From the NCBI RefSeq assembly GCF_025857195.1, contig NZ_CP109789.1:62001-126000 (forward strand): a stretch of DNA of 64,000 nucleotides, read 5' to 3'. The DNA comes from Leisingera thetidis. GTDB taxonomy: Bacteria; Pseudomonadota; Alphaproteobacteria; Rhodobacterales; Rhodobacteraceae. The first letter of the stretch is position 1; every line of letters starts with the position of its first letter. The position numbers and the translations under genes were made by a program. Shown here one piece after another: positions 28,151-37,391 of the stretch. The notes beneath the pieces were generated by a model, which was not told the DNA's origin, made no database searches, and saw nothing but the letters and a program-made list of their open reading frames with translations.

Positions 28151-28656
28151 AATTCCTCCGGCTCTTTAGGATTGTGGCAGGCTTTGCCGGTGACAAGATC
28201 GCGGATCGCGTAGGCGAAACAGACGACACTGGCGAGCGCAACCGCGCTCAGCGCGATCAGTTCGGGAATCCCGAGGCCGGGCGTTTCCTGCGGGCGCTTG
28301 ATGGCAAAGCCCATCATGTCCCAGGCCAGAGAGATAAAGAAGATCGTCGCACCGGTCATGATCAGCGCTACGACCCGCTGATGCAGCTTCAGCAGGCGCG
28401 GCGAGGCCAGCCGTTGCGGCAGGAAATCCACGACCAGGTGCTCTGCCCGGCGGCTGGCGACGATGGCGCCCACCATATACAGCCAGATGGCGGCGACCAG
28501 CGCGATTTCGTCGATCCCGACGATCGACATTTCGAGCACGTAACGCGCAATGACCAGGAAAAAGACGAGGCCGACGACCATAGCGCTGGTGATCAGCACG
28601 AAAATGTCGCTCAGCCGCGCCACGGTCCTGTCGAGAATTGAAAAGAACTGAGTCAT
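28147..28656 (-). CDS. dctQ: TRAP transporter small permease (DctQ)
   Basis: 169-residue membrane protein with four hydrophobic segments (SDIFVLITSAMVVGLVFFLVIARYV first) and the DctQ signature VDFLPQRLASPRLLKLHQRVVALIM. It is the small membrane subunit of the TRAP importer. The gene overlaps dctM by four bases and lies 64 bp after dctP. Confidence 0.87.
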   Translation of the reverse strand: MTQFFSILDRTVARLSDIFVLITSAMVVGLVFFLVIARYVLEMSIVGIDEIALVAAIWLYMVGAIVASRRAEHLVVDFLPQRLASPRLLKLHQRVVALIMTGATIFFISLAWDMMGFAIKRPQETPGLGIPELIALSAVALASVVCFAYAIRDLVTGKACHNPKEPEEL

Positions 28657-28720
28657 TTTCTTCTCCAGATAACTGGGGGCGGGGTGAGGCGCCGCGCCAG
28701 GCCCGGCACCTCTTTGCCGG

Positions 28721-29728
28721 TTACGGCTGGGGGGCGAATTCCTTGACCTGCTCGACGATCTCGGCGCCGAGCTCTTCTTCCATCAGCGGCCAGACCTGCT
28801 CGCGCGCGGCGGTGGCAAGAGCGCGGATTTCCTCATCGGTCGGCTCGATGTATTCCATGCCGGACTCGATGGCCTTTTCGACATAGTGCTGGTCGCGGGC
28901 GCGGGCGTCCTCGAACTGCTTTTCCATCACCGCCAGCGCCGCATCGGCAACCGCCTGCTGCTGTGCTTCGTTCAGGTCATCCCAGGATTCCTGGTTCATG
29001 GACAGAACGCCGGTGGCAAAGGTGTGCTTGGTGCGGACGTAGTAGTCCAGCACGTCGCGGAAGTATTCGTAATCCCAGTAGATCACGTTGCCCGCGTCGC
29101 CATCGACCACGCCGGTCTGGATCGAGGTGAAGGTTTCACCCCAGGCAATTGCGCTCGCCTGGTAGCCCATCGCCTGCATGGTCTGCGGGTTTGGAAAGTT
29201 CGAAGGCACGCGCACCTTCAGGCCCTTGGCGCCTTCAATGGTGGTGGCATATTCACCGCGGGTGGCAACGCCTCCAAAGCCTTCCGGCCAGGCGCCGAAG
29301 AATTTCAAGCCCTGATCATTGTGAACGTCGTCATAGATCTTGTTGAGCCAGCCGCCGGGGCCGTAGGCATCAAACGCCTGCTCCCAAGTGAAGAACATAT
29401 AGGGCATATTGCGCAGGCCGAGGCGCTTGTCATAAGAAGTCAGCGGCCAGTTCAGCATCATGTCGACTTCGCCGACTACGAAAAGGTCAAACACCTCTTT
29501 CTGGTCGCCCAGCTCGTCCTGGTAGAAAACGTCGATCTTGATCTCGTCCTCGGTTCCGGCGGTCTTTTCCTCTACAAGGCGGGCCCACATTTCAATTGCA
29601 TCGCCAGCGGGTGACCCCTTGGGTCCGGAATCGGTCGCGATCTTCAGTTCCACGGAATCCGCAAAAGCTGCCGTGGTGCAGGCAAAGGCCGTCAGGGCCG
29701 CTGCAATGGTTGTACGCAGTTGGATCAT
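28721..29728 (-). CDS. dctP: TRAP transporter solute-binding protein (DctP)
   Basis: 335-residue periplasmic receptor with a signal peptide (hydrophobic TTIAAALTAFACTTAAFA, cleavage before DSVELKIA). The family segment GLKVRVPSNFPNPQTMQAMGYQASAIAWGETFTSIQTGVVDG contains the arginine that usually clamps a carboxylate, so the ligand is probably an organic acid or amino-acid derivative. I chose the ATG at 29728 because GAGGAGGAAAAAA precedes it and the signal peptide then starts properly. Confidence 0.88.
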   Translation of the reverse strand: MIQLRTTIAAALTAFACTTAAFADSVELKIATDSGPKGSPAGDAIEMWARLVEEKTAGTEDEIKIDVFYQDELGDQKEVFDLFVVGEVDMMLNWPLTSYDKRLGLRNMPYMFFTWEQAFDAYGPGGWLNKIYDDVHNDQGLKFFGAWPEGFGGVATRGEYATTIEGAKGLKVRVPSNFPNPQTMQAMGYQASAIAWGETFTSIQTGVVDGDAGNVIYWDYEYFRDVLDYYVRTKHTFATGVLSMNQESWDDLNEAQQQAVADAALAVMEKQFEDARARDQHYVEKAIESGMEYIEPTDEEIRALATAAREQVWPLMEEELGAEIVEQVKEFAPQP

Positions 29729-29803
29729 TTTTTTCCTCCTCACAGGGTCAAAGGATGTCCGGCCAGCGCCGCGGCGCACCGCGGCTCTTTCGGTTCAGCT
29801 TGG

Positions 29804-30697
29804 TCAATCCGGTGTCTTGCCGGGCTGCTCCCAATAGGTTCCCAGGCGGCGGCTGTTGGCCTCCGTCTGGTTGATCCTTTCCTCTGCCGCGGGTCCCAGC
29901 CGCGCCGCCAGCATGCCGATCATGGCTTCCAGCAGCACCATGGTCGGTGCGTAAGACGGAAAGAAATACGGGCTGTCCAAGGACAGAACAAAATATTCAT
30001 CGGCAAAGGACAGCGCCGGGCAGGTATGGGAATCGGTGATCACAACCACATATACGCCCTTCTCTGATGCCAGCTGCGCCGCTCGGACCGGTTCGGCGGT
30101 GAACAGCGACTTGGAGATCAGGATCAGCACATCCCCCTCAGCAGCGGAAGACACCGCCAGCGACAGGGACGTGCTGCGGTCCTCGACCAGCCGCCAGCGG
30201 TCGGAAATCCAGCCGACCGTCTCATTGAGGTATTTCGCCACTCCCTGCGAGGTGCTGCCGGCCAGCACCTGAACCTTCCGCGCCTGCGCCAGCCGCTCGA
30301 CAACGCGCTCGGTCTTGCCGATGTCGATGGTGCTGACCAGCTCCTCGATGTTCTTCACATTGGCCGCCGCCTGCTGAAAGAACAGCGCGCCCAGCCCACT
30401 GCCCTTGTCGGCCTGCGACTGCAGCTCCCGGGCCTTCCTGGCAAAGCTCATCCCCTGTGGGGTCAGCGCCAGGCGGCACAAATTACGCACTTCCTCATGG
30501 TTTTTCAGCCCCAGGGCGCGGCTCAGCCGTGAGAAAGTGGCCGGAGAAATTCCGCTTGAGGCTGCAATCGATCGAAGGCTCTGCGTCGCCACCTCAATCG
30601 GGTTTTCGACAACATAGTCAGCCGCCTGCTGCAGGCCTTGTGTCAGCTCTCTGTACTGAGCGGACACAAGATCCTTGATGGTGGCGGCTGCAGACAT
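29804..30697 (-). CDS. RpiR-family regulator
   Basis: 297 residues with an N-terminal helix-turn-helix (AASSGISPATFSRLSRALGLKNHEEVR) and a C-terminal SIS domain (VQVLAGSTSQGVAKYLNE, GDVLILISKSLFTAEPVRAAQLASEKG) that normally binds a phosphosugar or related ligand. It lies upstream of the TRAP-oxidase-RidA genes in the same direction with a 75-bp gap, so it probably controls them. Confidence 0.86.
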   Translation of the reverse strand: MSAAATIKDLVSAQYRELTQGLQQAADYVVENPIEVATQSLRSIAASSGISPATFSRLSRALGLKNHEEVRNLCRLALTPQGMSFARKARELQSQADKGSGLGALFFQQAAANVKNIEELVSTIDIGKTERVVERLAQARKVQVLAGSTSQGVAKYLNETVGWISDRWRLVEDRSTSLSLAVSSAAEGDVLILISKSLFTAEPVRAAQLASEKGVYVVVITDSHTCPALSFADEYFVLSLDSPYFFPSYAPTMVLLEAMIGMLAARLGPAAEERINQTEANSRRLGTYWEQPGKTPD

Positions 30698-30904
30698 CGA
30701 ATCGGCGTCCCTTAGCAGGTGAAATCTGCAGCTGAATTACATTTGTTTCACGAAGGGTCAACTTGTGAAACGTTTGCGCCACATCGGAAGGGCTCCGTTG
30801 CGAACTTGGCGTGGAGTCTGAGGAGCGGCTTTTCGCTTCCAGTCTTCACGCCTTGGTCCGTTGCATTCGCGCGAATTGTCGGCGAGTTTTCGTTTGCATC
30901 GAGG

Positions 30905-31440
30905 CATGGAGGCAAGGACGGCACGTCGTAACCCGTTCAAACGGCGCCAGTTTCCGAAGGACGTCATCCTTCTGGTGGTGCGCTGGTACTGACGGGGATG
31001 TCCGCGACAAGCTGGCCGGGCGTGGCATCACGATAGATGCTTCGACGATCCATCTTTGGGCACGCAAATTCGGTGCTGAGATCCGCAAGCGTGTTTGTGG
31101 GTCGCATCGCACCCAGTCAGGCCTGCAATGGCATACGGACGAAACCTATGTCCGTGTCGGCAGTCGCTGATGTTATCTGTGGCGCGCCATCGACCAGTTC
31201 AGCCAACTGATCGATTTTCGACTGACGGCACGTCGGAACGCCAAAGCGGCAAAGGCTTTCCTGCAGCAGGCGCATGAGACTGTGCGCCTTGGTCAGCCCT
31301 CTACAATCGTAACTGGCAAGACACACAGCTATGCCAAGGTCATCGGCAAAATCAACCGGCGGCTCGGGTCAAATTGTGCAATTTGACACGTGACCCGGAA
31401 GCACCTGAACAACAGCATCGAGAGCGATCATGACCTGTCT
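30905..31440 (+). pseudogene. IS6-family transposase remnant
   Basis: Degenerate DDE transposase spread over several frames. NPFKRRQFPKDVILLVVRWY is the start, GITIDASTIHLWARKFGAEIRKR follows, then GLQWHTDETYVRVGSR with the first aspartate. After a stop comes WRAIDQFSQLIDFRLTARRNAKAAKAFLQQA, and later TRKHLNNSIESDH with the glutamate. Multiple stops and frame changes show old decay. It separates two catabolic regions. Confidence 0.75.
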
Positions 31441-32012
31441 TTCTTGGAGCGGCAATGCCTACGAGAAACCGCGATTTAGGCTGGGTCAACGACGTGGCTT
31501 TCGATGCCTTCTGCGAAGCGGGCCCATTAAATCCAGAACCCGCCCAGTCCGGCCTCCTGGATCACGATAACTGGGACAACCTGGCCGGTCCGGCGGCGGA
31601 CATTTCGTTGCGAATCCGAGAACCGTGCAAGCAGGCCAGGCATGCCACCGGCCTGCACTTGGTACCTCGACATCTTGGATCCTACGGGTCCCGCAAGGGC
31701 GGTCAGCAGCCACATAGAGCGAAGGAGTTTCAGGGAAATGAAGATTGAAGCGCATTCAAAGGCCTCAATCGCTTGCGTGGTGGTTAGTCTGGCAGTTTGC
31801 ATGGCAAAGGCCACCATCAGGAATATCAGCGTCCCGACTCTTCCAGAGCCAAGGGAATGCGTCGCCTCCTCATGGAAACCTAACGAAACAGATCCGGCGG
31901 GGGCCATATATGTCCACAAATGACAATCCCGGCAGGGCGGAAACAGCGCCGCCATGCCGGCCTAGGCATGGCGTTCGCCCCGGTAAGTGCAAGGTCGGTA
32001 GCAGCGCGAGGC
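31441..32012. other. No supported gene
   Basis: About 570 bp in which several short open frames occur on both strands, none with a recognisable motif, a convincing ribosome site or a family match. It may be decayed DNA left after the IS6 insertion. Confidence 0.35.
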
Positions 32013-32567
32013 TCAAGCAGCTTTGGCATCCCGCTGCACGACGCTGCCGCTCAGCGGGATGCCGCGCGCGACGGTCATCGCATTAGGGCTGAATTCGACT
32101 GCGGCCTTTTCGATTTCCGCAAGCACCGTATCATCAACGTCAGCATCCACCGAAATCTCGTACTTAATTCCAGACATCTCGACTTTGGCATCGTCGCGCA
32201 GGTTGAGAAAGCCCGCCAGGTCCAGACCGCCAGTGATCTTGACGTCAAGGCTGTTGATTTTGACGCCTTTGACGCTGGCATTGACGACGAAACCCACCAT
32301 TATGCAGGCGCCTACGCCCGACATCAGGTATTCCTGCGGCGTTGGCCCGGCACTTTCGCCCAGAAGTTGCGGCGGCTCGTCCACTACCCATGAGAATTCA
32401 CGGGGGATCTCCTCGCCGCCAAGGGTCATCGGCAGGGTGCTGACATTGGCACGCACGCCGTTCTGCCAGGCAAGATTGACGCCATAGGTGGCGATGCCCG
32501 CCGCGGGGGTTTCGCGGATGGCATCGCGCGCGCCGGCGAGAGCCTCTGTATCCACTTTATTCAGCAT
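32013..32567 (-). CDS. OsmC-family protein
   Basis: 184-residue OsmC/Ohr-fold protein. The central helix contains the reactive cysteine in LMSGVGACIMVGFVVNASVKG, and the N-terminal beta part includes EIPREFSWVVDEPPQLLGE. The second cysteine usual in peroxidatic OsmC is not obvious, so a peroxidase role is uncertain. It follows the acyl-CoA operon by 78 bp in the same direction and could deal with reactive sulfur or peroxide by-products, but that is inference. Confidence 0.8.
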   Translation of the reverse strand: MLNKVDTEALAGARDAIRETPAAGIATYGVNLAWQNGVRANVSTLPMTLGGEEIPREFSWVVDEPPQLLGESAGPTPQEYLMSGVGACIMVGFVVNASVKGVKINSLDVKITGGLDLAGFLNLRDDAKVEMSGIKYEISVDADVDDTVLAEIEKAAVEFSPNAMTVARGIPLSGSVVQRDAKAA

Positions 32568-32645
32568 GTCGTTTCTCCTCTGTTTGACATGAAATCGGGT
32601 TTGTTCCGGGCCGGATCGGCTGGACTCCCCTCCGAGCCGGTCGTT

Positions 32646-33485
32646 TCAATCGGTAAGTGCGCCGTAGCGCGCATCGCGGAAATTGAGCGCCTCACGCAGG
32701 CCCTTGGTGCGCACAAGCTCCTGGAATTGCGCCTTTTCTGGGGCTTCGGCTGCGTTCAGCGTCGCGGCAATGTCGAGATTGACGTTAACCGCGTTACGCA
32801 GGCCCATCGCCTCGTAGGCGCGAACCAGCGCGGTCTTGGTCAGACGCAGCACTACCAACGGAGTCAGGGCGATCTTTTGTGCCAGCCGCTCAACCGAAGT
32901 TTCGAGATCTTCTGGCGGCACCACGCGGTTGACAAGACCGGCGTCCAGCGCTTCTTTAGCGCCGATGGTATCGCCGGTGAGCAGCAGTTCCATGGTCTTT
33001 TTCTGACCCAGAATGAAGGGCATCAGAAGCGTCACTGGGCCGGAGCCGAAACGGATTTCCGGCTCTCCGAACTTGGCGCGGTCGGTGGCGATGATCATGT
33101 CGCAGGCCATCGCCAGCTCGCAGGCACCGGCAAGGCACCAACCGTCGACCGCGCCGATTGTGGGTTTGGTGCAGGAAAACACCGCCATGCTCAGGCCGAC
33201 GTTGTTGGTGAGCGCAGCGTGCCAGTCTTCGGGGCGTGATAGGCCCATTTCGACCTCCTGTGCGATGTCGTAGCCGACGGAGAAATTCCCCTCGGCGCCA
33301 CGCAGGACGATAACCTTCACAGCGTCGTCCTTTTCCATCGTGGCGACCGCCTCATGCGCTGCCGCCACCATTTCGGCGGCTAGCGCGTTGAGCTTGCGGG
33401 GCCGGTTCAGCGTGATCCAGCCAATACCGTCTTCAATCTTAGTTTCGACAACGTTCTGTTCGATATTGGTGTCCACTATGTTCAT
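32646..33485 (-). CDS. Enoyl-CoA hydratase/isomerase (crotonase family), first copy
   Basis: 279-residue crotonase-fold enzyme acting on an unsaturated acyl-CoA. The oxyanion-hole region is FSVGYDIAQEVEMG. Both catalytic glutamates of hydratases have equivalents, in AGACELAMACD and in KFGEPEIRFG. AAGGAGAAGAAA precedes the ATG at 33485. It is the last crotonase of an operon that also carries two CoA ligases and an AcuI-like reductase, and is a paralogue of the gene at 38812-39624. Confidence 0.84.
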   Translation of the reverse strand: MNIVDTNIEQNVVETKIEDGIGWITLNRPRKLNALAAEMVAAAHEAVATMEKDDAVKVIVLRGAEGNFSVGYDIAQEVEMGLSRPEDWHAALTNNVGLSMAVFSCTKPTIGAVDGWCLAGACELAMACDMIIATDRAKFGEPEIRFGSGPVTLLMPFILGQKKTMELLLTGDTIGAKEALDAGLVNRVVPPEDLETSVERLAQKIALTPLVVLRLTKTALVRAYEAMGLRNAVNVNLDIAATLNAAEAPEKAQFQELVRTKGLREALNFRDARYGALTD

Positions 33486-33499
33486 TTTCTTCTCCTTTT

Positions 33500-35140
33500 T
33501 CATGATGTTATGGGCTTGGGGGAGGCGGATGAGGTCAGCGACAGATCCGAGAGCTGCCCTGCGGCCAGCATCGCGCGCAAGCGCACCTTGTCGGGCTTTC
33601 CGAGTGTCGTCTGCGGCAGGGTGGAGACCTGGCACCAGTCATCGGGAAGCCACCATGAGGGGACGCGGGCGCGCAGCGTGCTGCACAACTGATCGAGGTC
33701 GAAGCGCGCACCGGATTTGAGCACGACAACCGCGAAGGGGCGTTCCTGAAACCGCTCGTGCGGACGGGCGATCACCGCTACGTCCTCGATCCAATCGACA
33801 GTGCGGATCGTGTCTTCGAGCGCCGGAGCGGGGATCCATTCGCCGCCCGATTTGATGGCGTCCTTAAGCCGGTCGGTCAGACTGAGGGCACCATCGGCGG
33901 AAATCACCCCGATATCGCCGGTCGGCAGCCAGCCCTCCGCGTCGCAGGCCGGGACCTCGCTGTCCAGATAATGCCGGATCACGCAGGGGCCGCGCACCTG
34001 TATTTCGCCAGGCATGCCCGGTGCATTTGCGGTTCCCTCCACCGGCGAACGGCGCAGTTCGACTATCGGCCCCGGATGGCCCACCGCGGCGGGTCTGGTG
34101 CCGGGGGTGGCGCGGCCAACGACGGACATAGAGGAGGTTTCGGTCATGCCCCAAGCCTGAAGCAGAGCGACGTCTGCGCGCACAATCCGCTCGGCAAGGC
34201 GTTCGGGCACCACCGAGCCGCCGGTGGCGATTCGTGTCAGCGTAGTTGGAACTTCGGTGTCATTGGCGTCCAGGTGGCCAAAGTAATCGCCCCAGATCGT
34301 GGGCACTCCCGCCGCAAGTGTGACTTTGGATCCGGTCATCAGCCGGTGAAGTACCGCCGGGCGAAAGCTTGCTCCAGGCAGGGCCAGTCCGGCGCCGCAC
34401 ATCACAGCTGCATAAGGCAGGCCCCAGCCGTTCACGTGATAGAAGGGCACCGCCAGCAGCGCTGTATCCGCGCGCGAGAGAGCCAGCGAATCCGCCAGAC
34501 ACAGGCTCAGCGCCTGCAACCAGACCGAACGGTGCGAATAGGCTACTGCCTTGGGTTCTCCGGTCGTACCGCCGGTATGGCAAATCGCGGCGGCGCTTTC
34601 CTCGGGGGGATCGGTGAGCGCCATTACGTCGGGCAGGGGTGCCGCTTCGATGAACGTGTTGTAGGAGATCACCTCGATACCCGCGGTCGGGCTTTCCGGC
34701 AGAGGCCCCGCCCCGGCCAGCAAAACAAGGTCCAGCATGCTGTGCCTCAAGGCGGGCGCCAGAGCCACAAACCGCTCCCATTGATCGCGGTCGAGGATAA
34801 GCACCCGGTCGCCGCAGTCGCAAAGCATCCTCGCGATATCTGCGTCGGCCATCCGCAGATTGAGTGAATGCAGGACGAACCCCCGGGAGGGAACGCCAAG
34901 GTAGGCCTCGCAATGTTCCAGCGTCGCGGCACAGAGCGTCGCCACACGGTCGCCAGCGGTTAGGCCGCGTGCGGCTAGCGCTGCCCCAAGCCGCATGGCG
35001 CGTTGCGCGGTTCGCTGCATGTCGGTGGTAACGATCGTGTTGCCGTCCCAGACATGGACTGGGCGCGCCGCACCAAACCTTGCAGCACTACGAAGGATGC
35101 GGGAGACACCGAGTGCCTCTCGTTGCATTGTACTTTGCAT
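33500..35140 (-). CDS. Acyl-CoA synthetase, DmdB-like
   Basis: 546-residue adenylate-forming ligase that activates a carboxylic acid with ATP and CoA. Motifs: ICHTGGTTGEPKAVAYSHRS (P-loop), LLQAWGMTETSS, GWLPTGDIGVI, DRLKDAIKSGGEWI and the C-terminal lysine in QTTLGKPDKVRLRAM. The N-terminal GVPSRGFVLHSLNLRMADADIARML resembles medium-chain and methylmercaptopropionate ligases. It lies 15 bp upstream of the crotonase gene. Substrate could be a short branched, unsaturated or sulfur-containing acid. Confidence 0.83.
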   Translation of the reverse strand: MQSTMQREALGVSRILRSAARFGAARPVHVWDGNTIVTTDMQRTAQRAMRLGAALAARGLTAGDRVATLCAATLEHCEAYLGVPSRGFVLHSLNLRMADADIARMLCDCGDRVLILDRDQWERFVALAPALRHSMLDLVLLAGAGPLPESPTAGIEVISYNTFIEAAPLPDVMALTDPPEESAAAICHTGGTTGEPKAVAYSHRSVWLQALSLCLADSLALSRADTALLAVPFYHVNGWGLPYAAVMCGAGLALPGASFRPAVLHRLMTGSKVTLAAGVPTIWGDYFGHLDANDTEVPTTLTRIATGGSVVPERLAERIVRADVALLQAWGMTETSSMSVVGRATPGTRPAAVGHPGPIVELRRSPVEGTANAPGMPGEIQVRGPCVIRHYLDSEVPACDAEGWLPTGDIGVISADGALSLTDRLKDAIKSGGEWIPAPALEDTIRTVDWIEDVAVIARPHERFQERPFAVVVLKSGARFDLDQLCSTLRARVPSWWLPDDWCQVSTLPQTTLGKPDKVRLRAMLAAGQLSDLSLTSSASPKPITS

Positions 35141-35159
35141 GGGTTTTTCTCTTTCCGGG

Positions 35160-36159
35160 TCAGTCCACCTTAATCAGAAGCCGACCGCGGATCTGACCAT
35201 TGAGCAGCTTTGGCGCCAACGTCTCAATTTCCTTAAGTTCGGCCTCTTGGGTGATCTCGTTTAGAGCCGCGCGGTTGAGCTTCTCTGACAAAAGCGCCCA
35301 AGCCCGTTCCCGCATCTCGCGCGGCGCCATGACACTATCGACGCCGGCGAGGGTCACACCCTCGGAGGATGAACGGCATGACTGTAGCCGGCAGGTCATG
35401 GCCCTGTGCTAGTCCGCAGGCCGCAACTGTACCACCGTATTTCACCTTGGACAGCACGTTCGCCAGCGTTTGGCTGCCGACAGAATCCACCGCCGCTGCA
35501 TAGGTTTCGCGGTCCAGGGGCCGGCGGCCCTTTTCCGACAGCGTGGCGCGGTCGACGATCTCGCTGGCTCCGAGCGCCTTGAGATAAGCTGCTTCCTCTG
35601 GACGCCCGGTCGAAGCCGCGACGCTGTAGCCCAGTGCCGAAAGCAGCGAAATTGCGAATGAGCCAACGCCGCCCGATGCGCCGGTGACTAGCACCGGGCC
35701 ATCTTCCGGTTTGATGCCCTGCTCCTGAAGCCGCAGAACGCAGAGCGCTGCAGTATAGCCCGCGGTGCCCACCGCCATGCACTCGGCGCTGCTTAACCCG
35801 TCAGGCCGGTGCAAGAGCCAGTCGCCTTTGAGTTGCGCCATCGGGGCATAGCCGCCCCAATGCACCTCACCCGCGCCCCATCCATTGAGGACGACTTCGT
35901 CGCCGGGCCTGAAACGTGGGTCGGTTGAGGCTGTGACCTCGCCGGCGAGGTCGATGCCGGGCACCATGGGAAACCGGCGTACCACGGGGCTCGTGCCGGT
36001 GATAGCCAGCGCGTCCTTGTAGTTCATTGTGGTGTGGAGCACACGGACGGTGACCTCACCTTCCATCAGATCATCAGTCGAAACGGTCTTCCAGCCGCGC
36101 GACTGTTCATTTGTGTTCTCGTTGCGTTCGATGACATAGGCTTGAAATTCTGCGCTCAT
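35160..36159 (-). pseudogene. acuI: Acrylyl-CoA reductase-like MDR enzyme (AcuI/YhdH), frameshifted
   Basis: NADPH-dependent medium-chain reductase of the AcuI/YhdH type. The family stretches TMNYKDALAITGTSPVVRRFPMVPGIDLAG, WGAGEVHWGGYAP, VTGASGGVGSFAISLL and CGLAQGHDLPATVMPFILRG are intact. The frame then shifts at about 35365 in GAGGG; removing one G joins ILRG to VTLAGVDSVMAPREMRERAWALL and reaches the normal length of about 330 residues. AcuI removes toxic acrylyl-CoA in DMSP and acrylate users. The start overlaps the MFS stop (ATGA). The truncated form loses the last 70 residues. Confidence 0.83.
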
Positions 36160-37391
36160 GCTATCTTTTCCTTTATCGGTTGATCTGTTTCGGGTGCGGC
36201 GCGCAGGCGGGCGAGCCGTTGCATTGCCTTCACGCCGAGAAGCGGTCCTGCGCCGAAGAGGGCCAGCGTCAGCGGCCAGCCAAGACCGGCTGCCAGGAAT
36301 GGCGCGGCCTGTACCGTGATCGCGGTGAGTGCGAAGCCAAACGCAGTCTGCAAGGTCAACAGGCTGCCGGCGTGCTCGGCGGGGGCGTGATCGGCGACCA
36401 GTGCAGAGAATTGCGCGCTGTCGGGGATCACGCAGATGCCCCAGGCCAGCGCCAGCGTGATGACCAGCACGGGCGGTCCGCCAAAGCTCGCTGCCGTTGC
36501 CAGCGCGAGCGCGCCGCTCAGCCCCATTGCGCATCCGGCCACTTGCGCCTTTCCGATGCGGTCGGCCAAGGCCCCTGCCGGCAGGCAGGCCAGCCCGCCA
36601 AGACCGATGGCGGCGAAGCTTGTCCAGCGGGCGGCAGTGGCTGGGTCAGCAAGCCCCGCGAGTGTGAAGGAGGCGGTCAGCGCGACGCCGATCCAGGCCC
36701 AGAAGGCGTAGAGCTCCCACATGTGGCACAGGTAGCCGGCATAGGCCAGGCGCACCGGGCGCAACCTCCAGGCGAGCCGCAGGGCGTCCCGGTCGAAGCG
36801 GGCAGCGCCGGCGTGATGCGGTCCGGCGCGGGTGAGCAGGATCAGCCCGGCGGCGGCGGCGGCTAGAAGGCTTGCCAAGAATACAGTACTGCGCCAGTCC
36901 GGCCCGCCGATCAGCGACAGCCCGTGCGGTGCGGCGGAGCCCAGTGTAAGTGCCCCCACAAGCAGCCCGACCACTAGTCCGCGGCGCCGCAGGGTCCAGC
37001 CGACGGCGATCTTCATGCCCACCGGATAGACCCCGGCGAGGCATAAGCCGGTCACGCCGCGCAGCAGGATCTGAAGGTCTCCGCCGGGCGGCGTGACGAC
37101 AAGCGCGGCATTGGACAGGGCCGCGATCGCTGCGGCGGAGGCAAAGACCCGGCGCGGGTCGTAGCGGTCAGAGGTGCCATTCACCGCTAGAACCAGCGCC
37201 CCGAGAACGAAACCCACTTGGACCGCACTTGACAAAAGCCCTGCGCGCCATGGCCCGATCCCGGCTTCGCGGGTCAGCTCGGGCAGGATCGCCGACGAAA
37301 CGAACCACAGCGACATGCCGCCGATCTGGGCCAGCACCAGCAGCGTGAGGTTGCGGCGAATGCCGGGGGCAGGGGATGTCTGCACGGTCAT
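36156..37391 (-). CDS. MFS transporter
   Basis: 411-residue carrier with about 12 hydrophobic segments. The loop between segments two and three reads NGTSDRYDPRRVFA, a variant of the family GxxxDRxGRR motif. The opening LVLAQIGGMSLWFVSSAILPELTREAG is shared with nitrate/cyanate-like and small-acid carriers. Both ends overlap neighbouring genes by four bases, so it is an integral part of the acyl-CoA operon and probably moves its substrate or product. Confidence 0.82.
   Translation of the reverse strand: MTVQTSPAPGIRRNLTLLVLAQIGGMSLWFVSSAILPELTREAGIGPWRAGLLSSAVQVGFVLGALVLAVNGTSDRYDPRRVFASAAAIAALSNAALVVTPPGGDLQILLRGVTGLCLAGVYPVGMKIAVGWTLRRRGLVVGLLVGALTLGSAAPHGLSLIGGPDWRSTVFLASLLAAAAAGLILLTRAGPHHAGAARFDRDALRLAWRLRPVRLAYAGYLCHMWELYAFWAWIGVALTASFTLAGLADPATAARWTSFAAIGLGGLACLPAGALADRIGKAQVAGCAMGLSGALALATAASFGGPPVLVITLALAWGICVIPDSAQFSALVADHAPAEHAGSLLTLQTAFGFALTAITVQAAPFLAAGLGWPLTLALFGAGPLLGVKAMQRLARLRAAPETDQPIKEKIA

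Noticed and set aside
31527..31955. A 142-residue minus-strand frame with a hydrophobic stretch
   Set aside because: The hydrophobic part is short, no ribosome site precedes it and no family match is recognisable; treated as decayed DNA.
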